A stretch of DNA of 37,617 nucleotides from Enorma sp964624825 (GCA_964624825.1 CAZUYD010000020.1:1-37617), one strand, 5' to 3'. Positions 23,667 through 32,072 are shown, counted from the first letter of the stretch. Notes: generated by a model not told the origin, from the letters alone. Made by a program: numbers and translations.

Positions 23667-23975
23667 ATGGCACTTCCCCAGCTCACCGATGAGCAGCGCA
23701 AGGCTGCGCTTGAGAAGGCTGCTGCTGCCCGTCATGCCCGCGCTGAGCTTCGTGAGAAGATCAAGAAGGGTGAGGTTTCCCTCGAGTCTGTCCTCAACTC
23801 TGATGATCCCATCGCGACCCGCATGAAGGTCTCTACGCTTATCGAGTCGCTTCCGGGGTATGGCAAGGCCAAGGCTGCGAAGATCATGGATGAGCTGAAC
23901 ATTTCTGCCACTCGTCGTGTCCAGGGCCTTGGCGTTCGTCAGCGCGAGCAGCTGCTCGAGGCGCTTACTAAGTAA
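23667..23975 (+). CDS. mihF: Integration host factor, actinobacterial type (mIHF)
   Basis: A small nucleoid-associated DNA-binding protein, unrelated in fold to HU/IHF and typical of Actinobacteria. It was first described in mycobacteria as the host factor for L5 integration. The 102-aa product is basic and helical (RKAALEKAAAARHARAELRE, IKKGEVSLESVL). It has a helix-two-turn-helix-like C-terminal half including SLPGYGKAKAAKIMDELNI and RVQGLGVRQREQLL. A strong AGGAGG box precedes the ATG, and codon choice is more biased than in neighbours, suggesting high expression. The mihF-gmk-rpoZ order is conserved in Actinobacteria, and gmk starts immediately after the stop. Confidence 0.93.
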   Translation: MALPQLTDEQRKAALEKAAAARHARAELREKIKKGEVSLESVLNSDDPIATRMKVSTLIESLPGYGKAKAAKIMDELNISATRRVQGLGVRQREQLLEALTK

Positions 23976-24545
23976 GTGGAGCGCATTACCCCAACACTGT
24001 TTGTCGTTTCAGGACCGTCAGGCGCCGGGAAGGGTACGCTGGTTGCGCGGGTGCGCGCTCAGATACCCGGGTTGGGTCTGACGGTTTCTGCTACTACGCG
24101 TGAGCCACGCGAAGGAGAAGTTGACGGTAAGAGCTATTACTTCCTCTCGCCCAATGAGTTCACGCGTCGTGTCCAAGACCATGCGTTCGTTGAGTGGGCT
24201 CACGTTCATGGTCATTGCTATGGAACGTTGGTGAGCGAAGTCGAACGCAATCTTGCCGCGGGGTCATCGCTCATTCTTGAGATCGATGTTCAGGGCGCGT
24301 TGCAGGTTCGCGAGCGCTTCCCTAAGGCAATCCTCATCTTTATCGAGCCTCCATCGCTCGAGGTGCTGCGCGACCGGCTGGTGCACCGGGGGACTGAGGA
24401 CGCGGAGTCGATCGAGCTGCGCATCGCGAACGCTGAGCAAGAGCTCGCATTGGCCGACCGCTACGATGAGGTCGTGGTGAACGATGACCTTGACGCTGCC
24501 GTGGCCGAACTTACCGATATCATCAAGCGTTACGAAAGGAACTGA
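23976..24545 (+). CDS. gmk: Guanylate kinase
   Basis: Phosphorylates GMP to GDP with ATP. The 189-aa product has the P-loop GPSGAGKGT (residues 13-21), the GMP-binding SATTREPREGEVDGKSYYFLS segment, FVEWAHVHGHCYGT, ILEIDVQGALQVR, and a C-terminal lid with RIANAEQEL. The start is GTG directly after the mihF TAA, with no spacer, so translation is probably coupled to mihF. rpoZ follows 6 nt downstream. Supplies GDP/GTP, linking to the guaB end of the window by pathway only. Confidence 0.96.
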   Translation: MERITPTLFVVSGPSGAGKGTLVARVRAQIPGLGLTVSATTREPREGEVDGKSYYFLSPNEFTRRVQDHAFVEWAHVHGHCYGTLVSEVERNLAAGSSLILEIDVQGALQVRERFPKAILIFIEPPSLEVLRDRLVHRGTEDAESIELRIANAEQELALADRYDEVVVNDDLDAAVAELTDIIKRYERN

Positions 24546-24551
24546 GGTTCT

Positions 24552-24854
24552 TTGTCTGTTATTAAGCCTCATATCGACGATCTTCTGGCGAAGACCGACA
24601 ACAACCGGTTTCTGCTTGCCTCAATCGCGTCTAAGCGCGCGTGCGACATCAACAATATGCTGCATGGCCAGCATAGTCGCGTGCTCGCCGTTCAGGATGT
24701 AGACGATATCACCATCGCGCTGTCTGGCAAGGACACTATCTCCATGGCCATGGAAGAGATCGTTGATGGTGACATCTCATACGATCACGAGAAATATGAA
24801 GAGGCGCTCGGCCATCAACCGACGTCCTATCGTTCCGCCGCAACGCCGGAATAG
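24552..24854 (+). CDS. rpoZ: RNA polymerase omega subunit
   Basis: Small subunit that helps fold and assemble the beta' subunit of RNA polymerase. The 100-aa product has the omega pattern IDDLLAKTDNNRFLLASIASKRACDIN followed by SGKDTISMAMEEIVDGDISYD. The start is TTG, preceded by GAAAGGAACTGAGG, 6 nt after gmk. No other start lies near the conserved N-terminus. Position after gmk is the usual one. Confidence 0.92.
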   Translation: MSVIKPHIDDLLAKTDNNRFLLASIASKRACDINNMLHGQHSRVLAVQDVDDITIALSGKDTISMAMEEIVDGDISYDHEKYEEALGHQPTSYRSAATPE

Positions 24855-24856
24855 AG

Positions 24857-26089
24857 ATGGCACGTAGAGTCTGCTTGGTTCATTATCATGAGGTTGGCCT
24901 CAAGGGTAAGAACCGTGCGCATTTCGAGCACATTCTCATCGATACCATCAAGGCGGCCTGTGCCGCCTTTTCCGTGGCCTCTTGCACTCGAATCTCAGGG
25001 CATATTCTTGTCACGTTTTCAGCGCCTGGAGATGCTGAACGGGCTTTCGAGGTGATTCGCCGGGTTCCCGGCGTGGCGCGCGTCTCGTTAGCGTTTCAGA
25101 CGAACCGCGAACCTGCTGAATATTGCACTGCCGCGACCGACGCCCTTCAGGAGTTTGGATCATTCGAGTCCTTCAAGGTCTCGGCGAAGCGCTCGAATAC
25201 CGACTACCCGCTCGGCTCCCTTGAGCTCAATGCACAGGTAGGGCAGGTTCTGTGCGAAGCATTTCCCGACAAACGCGTTCAGATGCATCGTCCCGATGCC
25301 ATCGTGCACGTGCTCGTTACGCAAGGTAGCGTATACGTCTATGCACGTTCCGAACGAGGCGTCGGCGGGCTTCCTGTCGGGAGCGCGGGAAAGGTCGTCA
25401 CACTTCTTTCCTCGGGCATCGACTCGCCTGTCGCGACGTGGCTCGTTGCGCGACGTGGCGCGGTGTGCGTGCCCGTGCACTTCTCGGGGCGCCCCCAGAC
25501 CGCAGACACCAGCGAGTACCTCTGCCAGGATATCATTCGCGCGCTTGCCCCGGCGGTGCAGATCGGACGCCTGTACGTGGTGCCCTTTGGCGATGCGCAG
25601 CGCGAGATCTCGCTTGCATGCCCGGGCAGTTTGCGCGTCATCATGTATCGGCGCATCATGTATGCGGTAGCCGAGCGCATTGCGCACATCGAGGGCGCGC
25701 GGGCCATCGTCACGGGCGAGTCATTGGGACAGGTCGCATCACAGACGCTCGAGAACATCGCAGCGGTGAACGAGGTTGTCTCGATGCCGGTGCTGAGACC
25801 GCTTATCGGTTCCGACAAGCAAGAGATTATCGAGCGCGCGCAGAATATAGGCACCTATGACATCTCCTGCGAGACGGCACCCGATTGCTGCACGTTGTTC
25901 ATGCCGCGAAGCCCCGAGACGCATGCGCGCCTCGATGCGGTGCACGAGGCATGGGATGCCTTCGATCATGAGGCGATGATCGATGCGCTGCTCGAAGCCG
26001 TTGAGTACGTCGATTTTGAAAGCTCGTCGTATCGACCCCCGCGGCGGTTCAAGGCGCCTCACGAGGAGCTTGCGCCCTGTGCGCGATGA
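24857..26089 (+). CDS. thiI: tRNA 4-thiouridine synthase ThiI (no rhodanese domain)
   Basis: Adenylates U8 of tRNA and adds sulfur to make s4U, with sulfur supplied by a cysteine desulfurase. The 410-aa product has a ferredoxin-like N-terminal domain (VHYHEVGLKGKNRAHFE), a THUMP domain (about 60-165), and a PP-loop ATPase with VTLLSSGIDSPVA (about 182-194). VTGESLGQVASQTLENI and PLIGSDKQEIIERA are typical. It ends near residue 410 without the rhodanese domain of E. coli ThiI; the cysteines of SCETAPDCCTLF (about 336-347) are the likely catalytic ones. This short form makes s4U but is not expected to serve thiamine synthesis. Starts 2 nt after rpoZ with a poor ribosome-binding site, suggesting coupling. 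Confidence 0.93.
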   Translation: MARRVCLVHYHEVGLKGKNRAHFEHILIDTIKAACAAFSVASCTRISGHILVTFSAPGDAERAFEVIRRVPGVARVSLAFQTNREPAEYCTAATDALQEFGSFESFKVSAKRSNTDYPLGSLELNAQVGQVLCEAFPDKRVQMHRPDAIVHVLVTQGSVYVYARSERGVGGLPVGSAGKVVTLLSSGIDSPVATWLVARRGAVCVPVHFSGRPQTADTSEYLCQDIIRALAPAVQIGRLYVVPFGDAQREISLACPGSLRVIMYRRIMYAVAERIAHIEGARAIVTGESLGQVASQTLENIAAVNEVVSMPVLRPLIGSDKQEIIERAQNIGTYDISCETAPDCCTLFMPRSPETHARLDAVHEAWDAFDHEAMIDALLEAVEYVDFESSSYRPPRRFKAPHEELAPCAR

Positions 26090-26404
26090 TTCCGAGCGGT
26101 CTTATGAGTTCTACTGCATGCTTTGCTGACAGCTGGTGAGGTGTTTCGGCATCCTGCACGTGCATACGTTCGACGCATCGTTGCATATTAGTGCCTATGT
26201 GAGCGGATACGGCCTGCGCACATCGCGCAGGTCGTTCCATATAGCGCCTTCGTCCCATAAACCCGCCTTCGTATGAATAGCCGCATGTATCGCTGGCAGA
26301 ATTTGACCAGGAATCGGTAAGGTCGCTCGGAGGAATCTGAGAACGCGAGTCACATCGATGGGTTCCTCATGCCACGATGACGGTAGGCGATGGGGGTGAT
26401 CTCG
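26090..26404. other. Non-coding gap between thiI and comEA
   Basis: No supported gene on either strand. A perfect 7-bp hairpin CCTGCGC (26213-26219) / GCGCAGG (26225-26231) lacks a T-run. A 76-codon minus-strand frame (26195-26425) resembles no family I know and has no ribosome-binding site. No clear promoter for comEA was found. Confidence 0.5.
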
Positions 26405-27157
26405 ATGGCGCAGGTTCGTCGGCAAGGTTTACCAGACACGGTGCGGCCGCTTGTGAGGTGGGTCACCGCTCATCCTGCCCGAATGCTCGCTGCGCTCGTT
26501 GTCGCTGCGCTCGCGCTTGGGTCGGTTGTCGGGGGAACCTTGGTTGCGAGCGGGGACTCATTTCATATCGAGCGCGCGGATGCCATGGGTGCACAGGACG
26601 CAACGGCGGATGAGACCCCAGATGAGACGGGAGCCGTGTCTACGGATGACGCATCTGATGCAGGTGCTGACGGTGACGCTGCCGAAACGGCTTCCGAACA
26701 GGCGGCGCATGCTGCCGCCATCGTTGTCGATGTTGACGGCGCGGTTGCACAGCCAGGGGTCGTCACGCTTGCAAACGGTGCCCGCGTCGCCGATGCGATC
26801 GTCGCGGCAGGCGGACTCACGAGCGAAGCGGATACGACCTCGCTCAATCAGGCTGCGATACTTTCCGACGGCGAGAAGGTCTATGTCCCCCGTGAAGGGG
26901 AGACGGCGTCGGCCGCGGCGAGTCCATCGAGTTCAAAGACGGGTATCGGGTCGGATTCATCGAGCGGGCTCATCAACATCAATACGGCAACGGTCGAGGA
27001 TCTCGATACCCTGCCCGGCGTCGGCCCCGCGACAGCGCAAGCGATCGTTGAGGAGCGAGAGGCGAACGGCGCCTTCACCTCGCCGGAGGACATCATGCGC
27101 GTGAGCGGTATCGGCGAGAAAAAGTATGAGAACCTGGCAGACCTCATCTGCGTATGA
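26405..27157 (+). CDS. comEA: ComEA-type DNA-binding competence protein
   Basis: Membrane-anchored receptor that binds incoming double-stranded DNA during natural transformation. The 250-aa product has one N-terminal membrane helix (about residues 28-50), then an acidic Ala/Asp/Thr linker. A SLBB domain follows (about 105-160, VDVDGAVAQPGVVTLANGA), and a C-terminal helix-hairpin-helix pair (about 188-250) contains ININTATVEDLDTLPGVGPATAQ and VSGIGEKKYENL. The ATG at 26405 is chosen for the GGGGGTGAT box just upstream; an in-frame ATG at 26390 is possible and would add 5 residues. It overlaps comEC by 4 nt. Confidence 0.9.
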   Translation: MAQVRRQGLPDTVRPLVRWVTAHPARMLAALVVAALALGSVVGGTLVASGDSFHIERADAMGAQDATADETPDETGAVSTDDASDAGADGDAAETASEQAAHAAAIVVDVDGAVAQPGVVTLANGARVADAIVAAGGLTSEADTTSLNQAAILSDGEKVYVPREGETASAAASPSSSKTGIGSDSSSGLININTATVEDLDTLPGVGPATAQAIVEEREANGAFTSPEDIMRVSGIGEKKYENLADLICV

Positions 27158-29793
27158 CACGGGGTTCTCGCATCGAGAAGCCGCCACGGCCGTATCTGCC
27201 TCCTTCGATGGCAGGCGCCCTAACAGCGCTGGCGTCTGCTTCGGGCGTGCTTGAACTCGGTTGGCGGGAGTATCTGGGCGATGACGCCCCGTCGGTTGGA
27301 TTTTCGCTCGCGTTGGCGGCGGTACTTGTGGCACTTGGATTGCTAGCTTTGCTCGGCGCGCTGGCCGTTCGGCGCGCGCGAGCGAACAACGTGGCCGGTG
27401 GGTCGAACCGACGGGTTCAGCCTTGGCAGATGATAGCATGGATGGGTATCGGTCTTCTCGTCGGTGCTTGCTCGGCTGCTTGGGGCGTTACGGATCGTCG
27501 GCGCGCGCTCGAGGCGATAGCGGCCGTGCCGGCGAGCCGGTTGACGTTTCGCATTGAGGCCGATGGCACCAAAAATGACTACGGCATGCAATATACTGCC
27601 CAAGCCCATACGTTAGACGGGACGACGGTCGGGCGCGTCCGCCTTGCTTGCGACGAGGCCTTTGATCTGGGAACCGAGGTATCGGTAATTGGACGCACGA
27701 GCAAGTTAGATGGCAGCTCCTGGGGGCGCAGCCGCTACATGGCGGGTTCCGTCGCAGAGGTTCGCGTGATTCGAATATGTTCATCGCGTGCATATGCGCT
27801 CAATCCGATAATTCGTGCACGAGAGATGATCCTTGATGCAATTGACCCCTCGGCATCCGCGGCTCGAGCACTTATCGCGGGCATCGTGTGCGGAAGGACG
27901 ACCGAGTTGAACGCGCTTGAGGAATCGGATGCGTTCGCGCGGACGGGCACCTCGCACCTCGTCGCTGTTTCGGGAAGCCATCTTGCCCTCGTTTCGGCAC
28001 TTGGGAGCACGGTGCTAAGCACTTTGGGCGCATCGCAGCGCACGCGCGGAGTTCTGCTCGCATTGCTGATGGGTGCCTACGTTCTGTTCACCGGTGGCGC
28101 TGCCTCCGCGCTTCGATCATTTGATATGGTCGTCCTTAGCCTGGTGGCATCGTTATCGGGACGTCGAAGCCATGGGTTATCCGGGCTTGCGCTCTCGGCC
28201 ATCGGGCTCGTTTTTCTCGATGCCGGCATCGCGTACGATCTTGGATTTCAGCTGTCTGCGATGAGCGTGCTGTTTATCCAGTTATTTGGGCGGTACCTTA
28301 CCTATGGCATCGAACGGCTGGGAGCTCCAAGAACGTTGGCCGAGGCGCTTGCGCTCACCGTGAGCGCGCAGTGGGCGACCCTGCCGTTGACCATACCGAT
28401 ATTTGGGACCTGCTCGCTTGTCGCGCCTATCGCCAACCTTGTCCTCGGGCCGATCATGTCGGCTTTGCTCGTCGTGGGGCTCGTGAGCATGCCGATCGTC
28501 GCGTTCGTACCCTTGCTTGCCCCGTGCATGATTCCCGCCGAATGGCTTGCCCAGGGATCCGTGTTCCTTGCGGAAGCGTTCAGCGAGGTACCGGGCGCGT
28601 CAATCGCGATGGCGCCCAGCGCCCTCTATGCACCGGCGTTCTATGTGACCGCAGCGATCGTCTACCTGCTGTGGCTCGACGTACGCCGACGCTTCGTCTT
28701 GATAGCGGCTGCGGTCTGCCTCGGTACGGCGGGCGGCTATGTGTGTTTTTGGACGTGCTTCGCGCCTCCGAGCATCACCGTATTGGACGTAGGCCAAGCC
28801 GATGCGATTCTCATTCGTGACGGGTCGTCTGCCGTACTTGTTGACGCGGGGGTTGATGAGCAGGTCGTTTCCGCGCTGGCGCGAAACGCGGTCTTCCATC
28901 TAGATGCGGTCGTCATCACCCATTGGGATCGAGATCATTGCGGTGGGCTTCCCGAGCTGTTGAATACGGTGCCGGTCGACAGCGTGATGGTTGCGCAGGG
29001 CGCGCGGGCCGGCATGCCTGAAGATCTTGCGGCGCTTTCGCTGCCGGTTGTTCAAGAGATGAGCGTCGGCGATGCGATGATCGTAGGCGAGTTCACGTGC
29101 GAGATGGTTTGGCCGCGCGCGGCGGTTGAAGGTTCAGAAAACGAGGAATCGCTGGTGCTTGTTGCCCGGTACGAGCAAGCCGAGCGCCAACTTGCCGTGG
29201 TGCTCACCGGCGACACGGAGGCGGATGAGGCGATTGCGTACGCTCCGATCGTGGGCGATATCGACGTGCTGAAGATAGGGCATCACGGTTCGAGCAAATC
29301 GCTCAATGCTGAGGTGCTCGGCATGCTTGACCCTGAGCTCGCCATCGCGAGCGCGGGGGCGGACAATGCATATGGGCACCCTACGTCGGCCTGCATGGAG
29401 GCGGTTGCACAATATGGCGCCCGGTTTCTGTGTACGAAAGACGTCGGGGATGTGCGGGTTGAGCCCGACGAGGACGGCATCCGGGTGCATGTCGAACAGA
29501 GCGCCGTGGCGCGTGAGGTCTTCCCTGCACGGTTACCAATCGCTTCTATAGCTTCGATAGGAATTCTCGTTGCATGTCAGGCTACAATTAACGAGGGCGC
29601 GATCGGGCGCCCTCTGAATATACCGAGGTTCTTGGCTCTGCGACGTGTCTGGGAGGTGAGTGCACATGGGGGAATCCGCGCTGTTGCCCGGCTACCTGAT
29701 CGTTGGCCAGGACGAGGTCAAACGCGATTCGGCGGTGGCGCGCTTGAAGAATCGTCTTGCATCGAGCGGAATGCTCGATTTCAACCTCGATGA
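27154..29793 (+). CDS. comEC: ComEC/Rec2 DNA-uptake channel
   Basis: Polytopic membrane protein that passes single-stranded DNA into the cytoplasm during transformation. The 879-aa product begins with membrane helices and a soluble N-terminal domain (about 120-215). The Competence domain follows (about 230-500), with the motif SGSHLALVSALGS and many helices. The metallo-beta-lactamase-like domain has THWDRDHCGG (about 588-597), LTGDTE and KIGHHGSSKS. The usual end of the family is near YGHPTSAC...CTKDVGDVRV (about 745-770). The frame continues about 100 residues more, without family resemblance, and overlaps the start of holA by 128 nt. The ATG overlaps the comEA stop. Confidence 0.92.
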   Translation: MTRGSRIEKPPRPYLPPSMAGALTALASASGVLELGWREYLGDDAPSVGFSLALAAVLVALGLLALLGALAVRRARANNVAGGSNRRVQPWQMIAWMGIGLLVGACSAAWGVTDRRRALEAIAAVPASRLTFRIEADGTKNDYGMQYTAQAHTLDGTTVGRVRLACDEAFDLGTEVSVIGRTSKLDGSSWGRSRYMAGSVAEVRVIRICSSRAYALNPIIRAREMILDAIDPSASAARALIAGIVCGRTTELNALEESDAFARTGTSHLVAVSGSHLALVSALGSTVLSTLGASQRTRGVLLALLMGAYVLFTGGAASALRSFDMVVLSLVASLSGRRSHGLSGLALSAIGLVFLDAGIAYDLGFQLSAMSVLFIQLFGRYLTYGIERLGAPRTLAEALALTVSAQWATLPLTIPIFGTCSLVAPIANLVLGPIMSALLVVGLVSMPIVAFVPLLAPCMIPAEWLAQGSVFLAEAFSEVPGASIAMAPSALYAPAFYVTAAIVYLLWLDVRRRFVLIAAAVCLGTAGGYVCFWTCFAPPSITVLDVGQADAILIRDGSSAVLVDAGVDEQVVSALARNAVFHLDAVVITHWDRDHCGGLPELLNTVPVDSVMVAQGARAGMPEDLAALSLPVVQEMSVGDAMIVGEFTCEMVWPRAAVEGSENEESLVLVARYEQAERQLAVVLTGDTEADEAIAYAPIVGDIDVLKIGHHGSSKSLNAEVLGMLDPELAIASAGADNAYGHPTSACMEAVAQYGARFLCTKDVGDVRVEPDEDGIRVHVEQSAVAREVFPARLPIASIASIGILVACQATINEGAIGRPLNIPRFLALRRVWEVSAHGGIRAVARLPDRWPGRGQTRFGGGALEESSCIERNARFQPR

Positions 29794-30631
29794 ACGCGAT
29801 ATGACGAAGGAACAGCCTATCGACGACATCGTCTCCTCGCTCAACACACTTCCCATGGGTGCTGATTTTCGCTTGGTTATCCTCACCGGTTGCGATCGTC
29901 TGCCAAAGGCGGTGAGCGAGGAGCTCGTCTCGTATTTCGCCAACCCCTCCACGGGGACGGTGTGCCTGGTGATCGCGACGAGTCTTGCGAAGAACACGCG
30001 CCTGTATAAGGCCATCGCCAAGCTAGGGACGCACGCAGTCATAGATTGCGCCAGCAAAAAACGCTGGGAGCTTCCCAAGCAGGTGCAGAGCATGGCGCGC
30101 CGGTATGACAGAGCGATTTCGCCCGCTGCGGCCGAAGAGCTCATCGCTCGGGTCGGCGAATCGACGCGCATGCTCGACAACGAACTCAAGAAGCTTGCCG
30201 CAATGGTCGCTGGAGAGCAGATCGAGCGCGCAGACGTCGAGCGCCATGTGGTGCGAACGGCCGAGGTGAAGCCGTGGGACTTTCTCGATGCGGTATGCGA
30301 GCGCAACGTCGCGCGTGCACTCGAGCTGTATCATCTGCTCCCTCCGCGAAGCGAGGTGCGCCTCTATGCCTTGCTCGTCGCGCGCATTCGCGAGCTTATC
30401 GTTGCGAAATCGCTTGACGAGCGCGGACAGGGGAGGATGCTTGCCCAGGTGCTGGGTATGAAAGATTGGCAAGTTAAACACCATCTCACCTGGGCTCGGC
30501 GGTTCGCGATGGACGAACTCGTCAACGCCTTGCGCGCGGCCGTCGACCTCGAGCTTGCCTTGAAGGGCTCGCGCGATTCCCGGACGGCATTCACCACCTG
30601 GATCGTCTCCATCATGGTTTCCGCTGCGTAG
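29666..30631 (+). CDS. holA: DNA polymerase III delta subunit
   Basis: Clamp-loader subunit that opens the beta sliding clamp. The 321-aa product has the HolA pattern. The N-terminus LLPGYLIVGQDEVKRDSAVARLKNRL is followed by NTLPMGADFRLVILTGCDRLPK, a degenerate ATPase core (LVIATSLAKNTRLYKAI) and the lid region GESTRMLDNELKKLAAMV. The C-terminal collar helices include the KPWDFLDAVCERNVARALELY segment. The ATG at 29666 follows GGGAGGTGAG. It lies inside the extended 3' end of comEC. comEA-comEC-holA followed by rpsT is a common Gram-positive arrangement; here a TetR gene is inserted before rpsT. Confidence 0.93.
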   Translation: MGESALLPGYLIVGQDEVKRDSAVARLKNRLASSGMLDFNLDERDMTKEQPIDDIVSSLNTLPMGADFRLVILTGCDRLPKAVSEELVSYFANPSTGTVCLVIATSLAKNTRLYKAIAKLGTHAVIDCASKKRWELPKQVQSMARRYDRAISPAAAEELIARVGESTRMLDNELKKLAAMVAGEQIERADVERHVVRTAEVKPWDFLDAVCERNVARALELYHLLPPRSEVRLYALLVARIRELIVAKSLDERGQGRMLAQVLGMKDWQVKHHLTWARRFAMDELVNALRAAVDLELALKGSRDSRTAFTTWIVSIMVSAA

Positions 30632-30711
30632 CTTTGCGTCCTTTACCACGGAAGGATCAAATGCGCACCGCGCGTATCATCTCGATCGTGTCGCCGGTCG
30701 GCAACGTCCAC

Positions 30712-31260
30712 CTATGCGCATGCGGGCAGCATCAGCACCTTGAGGCTTTCCATGAACTGCACGCGCCAGTCCTCATTGTTTTGGACGCACCAAAGAAGCT
30801 CGTAGCCTTGATACAGGTAGGCCGATGCCTCACACAGGCGCTTAGGGTCTGATCGGTTGGAAAGCTCCCTGTGCTCTTGACCGCGACGTATGATGGCTAT
30901 CATGTTTTCGGTAAGGCGCATCCTTCGCTCGAAGCTCCGTTTGTTCTCTTTCAGGTTAATCGCGAGAATGCGACCGAGAAGATCTGGTCCTATGCGTTCC
31001 GTCTCGTCCATCAGCATGTTGTAGGACGTGCATAGTTGCGTCCAGGAATCAGCGTCGGGAATCTCGCCCAAGCGGCACTCGAGCGCATCGAGTTCGGTGT
31101 TGTAGTAGGTGATAAGCAAGTCTTCCTTAGAAGATACATAATGATAAAACGTTGGTTTGGTAATGTGGCAGGCATCGCAGATATCTCGTACACGCACAGC
31201 GTCATAGCCATGTTCTCGAAAGAGATTCAGTGCCGTTACCTCGATAATAGTCCTGTTCAT
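30712..31260 (-). CDS. TetR-family transcriptional regulator
   Basis: A 182-aa one-component repressor-type protein. The N-terminal helix-turn-helix is typical: IIEVTALNLFREHGYDAVRVRDICDACHITKPTFYHYVSSKEDLL (positions about 4-48, quoted in parts: AALNLF-like helix, VRVRDICDAC, KPTFYHYVSSKE). The C-terminal ligand domain is helical with no recognisable signature. The start ATG follows GGAGGGGCC on the minus strand. It is convergent with holA and divergent from rpsT. No transporter or enzyme target lies next to it, so the ligand and regulon cannot be inferred. The insertion between holA and rpsT suggests later acquisition. Confidence 0.9.
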   Translation of the reverse strand: MNRTIIEVTALNLFREHGYDAVRVRDICDACHITKPTFYHYVSSKEDLLITYYNTELDALECRLGEIPDADSWTQLCTSYNMLMDETERIGPDLLGRILAINLKENKRSFERRMRLTENMIAIIRRGQEHRELSNRSDPKRLCEASAYLYQGYELLWCVQNNEDWRVQFMESLKVLMLPACA

Positions 31261-31443
31261 GGCCCCTCCGGTTCCCCCAACCGAATTGCATAGTGATCAT
31301 TATCGGCGACGTGTGATGGGTTCGCAAGGCAGTTCGCGCGTTACGCATAGATGGCGATCCTGGTTACGCGCTGCTGGTTGTCGGCAATCGCAACGCGGCA
31401 CTTCAAAGCGGTGGTGCGCGTTGATTCTCGTAAATCAGTTTTC
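31261..31443. other. Divergent intergenic region between tetR and the rpsT promoter
   Basis: No gene seen. Close to tetR there is a TGATCA-centred element (about 31290-31300) that could be part of an operator or minus-strand promoter, but the dyad is short. Nothing else distinct was found. Confidence 0.4.
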
Positions 31444-31485
31444 ATAGCATCATCACTTCACCTACCTGGTGAATCATGCTATAAT
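31444..31485 (+). promoter_or_regulatory. rpsT promoter with overlapping two-part dyad
   Basis: TTCACC (31457-31462), a 17-nt spacer and an extended -10 TGCTATAAT (31477-31485) form the best promoter in the window. A nested inverted repeat covers it: ATAGCAT (31444-31450) with ATGCTAT (31476-31482), and TTCACC (31457-31462) with GGTGAA (31468-31473). The spacers between arms differ on the two sides (6 and 2 nt). Confidence 0.75.
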
Positions 31486-31566
31486 GCCCGCTTGTGACCT
31501 CGAACGTGTCTCAGAGGCCTGATCATATGGCGAACGATACCGGGCAATTCGAAAGGAACTCTGTAA

Positions 31567-31830
31567 GTGGCTAACATCAAATCGCAGAAGAAGCGTATTC
31601 GCACCAATGAGAAGGCTCGCATGCGCAACCGCGCTGTGCGCTCCGAGTTAAAAACGCTCGTCAAGCATGTCCATGAGGCTGTTGAGGCTGGCGACGCCCA
31701 GGCGGCGCAGGCCGCTGCGACCCGTGCCTACAAGCGCCTTGACCAGGCCGCTGCGAAGGGCATCATCCACAAGAACCAGGCGTCGAACCGCAAGTCTGGT
31801 GTTCAAAAGCTCGTGAACACCATCAAATAG
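31567..31830 (+). CDS. rpsT: 30S ribosomal protein S20
   Basis: Primary 16S rRNA-binding protein of the small subunit. The 87-aa product is basic and helical, with the standard MANIKSQKKRIRTNEKAR start and a GIIHKNQASNRKSGVQKLV end. The start codon is GTG, preceded by GAAAGGAAC about 10 nt upstream. A non-AUG start is notable because E. coli rpsT starts with UUG, which is part of its autoregulation. It is monocistronic, with a strong promoter, an 80-nt leader and a terminator 27 nt after the stop. Confidence 0.97.
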   Translation: MANIKSQKKRIRTNEKARMRNRAVRSELKTLVKHVHEAVEAGDAQAAQAAATRAYKRLDQAAAKGIIHKNQASNRKSGVQKLVNTIK

Positions 31831-31857
31831 CGCGATATTTTAACGAATGCAAGCAAG

Positions 31858-31886
31858 AGAGCCTATCTTTGCAGATGGGCTCTTTT
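31858..31886 (+). terminator. Rho-independent terminator after rpsT
   Basis: AGAGCCTATC (31858-31867) pairs with GATGGGCTCT (31874-31883) through ten pairs including one G-T. The loop is 6 nt and the tail TTTTGTTG. Confidence 0.88.
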
Positions 31887-32072
31887 GTTGGTTCGGGACG
31901 TGCCAGCTCTAATGGTTGGCTGATGCACCGCATCGCGCCTTATACGGCATATCTCGTGCTGCGCTTTGTGCATGGTCGGGCTGGTTGTCCGTGTAGCCGC
32001 GCGGCGTACGGGAGACTTCAGGGCGCAGGGGCTCAGCGCGGCCGAAATCTCCCCAGCGGGTGAGAAATCCGA

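Noticed and set aside
26195..26425. 76-codon minus-strand frame in the thiI-comEA gap
   Set aside because: No family resemblance, no ribosome-binding site and it crosses the comEA start region; kept only as a non-coding note.
31887..32072. Possible small RNA between rpsT terminator and lepA
   Set aside because: No tRNA-like or known RNA structure, no paired promoter and terminator.
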